Shown here: positions 61,910-63,096 of the stretch, piece after piece | Position numbering within the stretch: the first letter of the stretch is position 1 | How the letters are laid out: every line of letters begins with the position of its first letter | Source of the DNA: Paenibacillus plantiphilus | Lineage (GTDB): Bacteria > Bacillota > Bacilli > Paenibacillales > Paenibacillaceae | Assembly (NCBI RefSeq): GCF_927798095.1 | Contig: NZ_CAKMMF010000026.1 | Coordinates: 1 to 63,096 of the forward strand | Reading direction: 5' to 3' | Length of the DNA stretch: 63,096 bases | Program-made: the position numbers and the translations under genes | The notes under the pieces: model-generated | Told to the model about the DNA's origin: nothing | The model's input: only the letters and a program-made list of their open reading frames with translations | Databases searched by the model: none

Positions 61910-63096
61910 AGACCATTCTTGTATAATTTCTGCTTATTCCGATATAGAAGCCAAGCATAATCATTCCAAACAGCCCTGTTCCGTAAACCATTTGCAAGGC
62001 GAACCTTACGTTCATAATCTCCTCCAGCATATTCATCGCGACAATGCTATGTATGATTCCCACGACAACAGGCAGCAGAAAAGCGATGCCTACTTGCAAA
62101 TAAACGGATTTCTGAATCTCGCTCTTGCTCATGCCAATCTTCTTCAGAATCGCATATTGCTCTCTGTCCATGAACGCATCGCCAAGAAGCTTGAAGTAAA
62201 TGGTACTGAACGTAGCGAGTACAAAAACGAGAAACATGATCAATCCAAGGAAGAAAAATATCCCCAGCGCATAGTAGTCCCAAATATACGGCTCGCCATA
62301 GAGATGCACGTTGTCTGCTCCCCCTGATACAGTCCCAGCAAGATGCTTCACCAGTTCCCCAGCTTGTTCTGTCTCTGCAAGCTGAATGCCACTCCAGATG
62401 ATTTCTGAACCATTCCCCTTCAGCCGCTCATATTCACGATCCTGCACGACATATAGATTCATTTTACCATACGAAGCGGTGTTCCCTATAAAAGGAAACT
62501 GCAAGCTCTCCTTAACCTCATACTTCTGCCCATTCAGTCTGACCGCTTGCCCTTCCACCTGGATCGGTGAAGCCATCGTATTGGCATTCAGAATAAAGAT
62601 AGACTCCCCCTCCCCGGGCTGCAGCTCCTCCAACAAGCGCTCGTGAGTCTCATCGTTCAAAAATGCCAACGTCCTCTTAACCTCAGAATAACTCGCTAGG
62701 ATCGCTTTATTATTGTGGTCAACTCTTTTATTGCCCCCTGGATATTCAGCGTGAGCGAGAACAAACCGAATTTCATTCACACCAACTCGCGAACCATCCC
62801 ATCCTCTGAGCGCTTCTGCCGCCATGTCCCTGGTTCGCTCATCATTGCTTTCATAACCAAGACTATAGGGCGCTTCTATTCTGGCATGCTCCTCTGCAAA
62901 CTGCCTGAAGGACAAGCTGACGCTGAAGGCTGTCACTGTCGCTGCTGCAAGTATCGCCGTCATCGCCAAGCTTCTGTAATTCAACTTCAGACGGAAGAAG
63001 ACGTTGCTCAGACTGACAAGCCGCACATCTCTGTAGACAAACCCTTTGGATGCCATTAATCTGCTTAATATAATCGCTAGAAAACTCCCGAAGAAC
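61899..63096 (-). CDS. FtsX-like permease of a Bce-type transporter, 5' end missing
   Basis: About 398 residues are visible; the frame is open to the window edge (FFGSFLAIILSRL precedes the internal Met at 63056), so the N-terminus lies outside. Helices are at about 50-70 of the visible part and three near the C-terminus, with a large extracellular domain between (about 75-260), as in BceB. The motif REQYAILKKIGMSKSEI is typical of FtsX/MacB permeases. It forms one unit with the regulator and kinase downstream, probably in antimicrobial peptide resistance. Confidence 0.85.
   Translation of the reverse strand, partial: FFGSFLAIILSRLMASKGFVYRDVRLVSLSNVFFRLKLNYRSLAMTAILAAATVTAFSVSLSFRQFAEEHARIEAPYSLGYESNDERTRDMAAEALRGWDGSRVGVNEIRFVLAHAEYPGGNKRVDHNNKAILASYSEVKRTLAFLNDETHERLLEELQPGEGESIFILNANTMASPIQVEGQAVRLNGQKYEVKESLQFPFIGNTASYGKMNLYVVQDREYERLKGNGSEIIWSGIQLAETEQAGELVKHLAGTVSGGADNVHLYGEPYIWDYYALGIFFFLGLIMFLVFVLATFSTIYFKLLGDAFMDREQYAILKKIGMSKSEIQKSVYLQVGIAFLLPVVVGIIHSIVAMNMLEEIMNVRFALQMVYGTGLFGMIMLGFYIGISRNYTRMVYGK

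Overview
The window looks like chromosomal DNA of a Gram-positive, low-to-mid GC member of the Bacillales, most probably Paenibacillus or a close relative. The signs are AGGAGG-type ribosome binding sites with frequent GTG/TTG starts, a YkuK-family protein, a YjbM/RelQ-type alarmone synthetase, lrgAB, nasA-E-type nitrate assimilation genes with a TnrA-like box, a Bce-type two-component/permease module, an SLH-anchored surface protein and an arabinoside uptake operon without its own ATPase. This assignment is inferred from gene content only. From about 8.6 kb onward almost every gene is on the minus strand.

Layout. (1) 0-5.2 kb: a stand-alone CHAT-domain protease candidate (+), a YkuK-family gene, and a minus-strand array of ten tRNA genes, several with mispaired stems, mixed with tRNA-like debris. 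Upstream of the array lie two translationally coupled tiny ORFs and a strong promoter. (2) 5.3-19.6 kb: a peptide-export (NHLM/bacteriocin-type) locus. It has two small precursors with double-glycine leaders, a C39 peptidase-ABC exporter, a second large ABC protein, a HlyD-type secretion protein, two solute-binding lipoproteins, a dicarboxylate symporter, two tandem histidine kinases without a neighbouring regulator (the second has Lys in place of the phospho-accepting His), and an OmpR-type regulator without a neighbouring kinase. A TCGA(A)TTG direct-repeat element recurs at three promoters of this locus. (3) 19.7-23.8 kb: a compact operon of GNAT, orphan acyl-CoA-ligase C-terminal domain, Acg-nitroreductase/ThiF fusion and flavin monooxygenase. 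(4) 24-32 kb: arabinoside uptake and hydrolysis operon (binding protein, two permeases, GH51, GH127) under a LacI-type regulator, with candidate operators and a cre-like site. (5) 32-40 kb: MarR-lrgAB, an aldehyde dehydrogenase, a WYL regulator heading two paralogous proteins of unclear function, and two copies of a dispersed intergenic repeat. (6) 40-49.3 kb: a 1318-residue SLH protein, an ECF sigma/anti-sigma pair, a HAD phosphatase, and a cassette of nucleotidyltransferase-like protein, unknown protein and small alarmone synthetase. (7) 49.8-58.5 kb: the complete nas operon (nasD, nasE, MFS transporter, nasB, nasC). (8) 58.9-63.1 kb: an NAD-dependent epimerase, two short tandem repeats, and a Bce-type sensor kinase/regulator plus the end of a permease that runs off the window.

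The strongest candidates for something undescribed are: the peptide-export locus with repeat-core peptides, a pseudo-kinase and a shared promoter element; the nitroreductase-ThiF operon; the tRNA array with coupled small ORFs and a YkuK-family gene; and the nucleotidyltransferase-like/alarmone synthetase cassette. No CRISPR array, rRNA or intact insertion sequence was seen.
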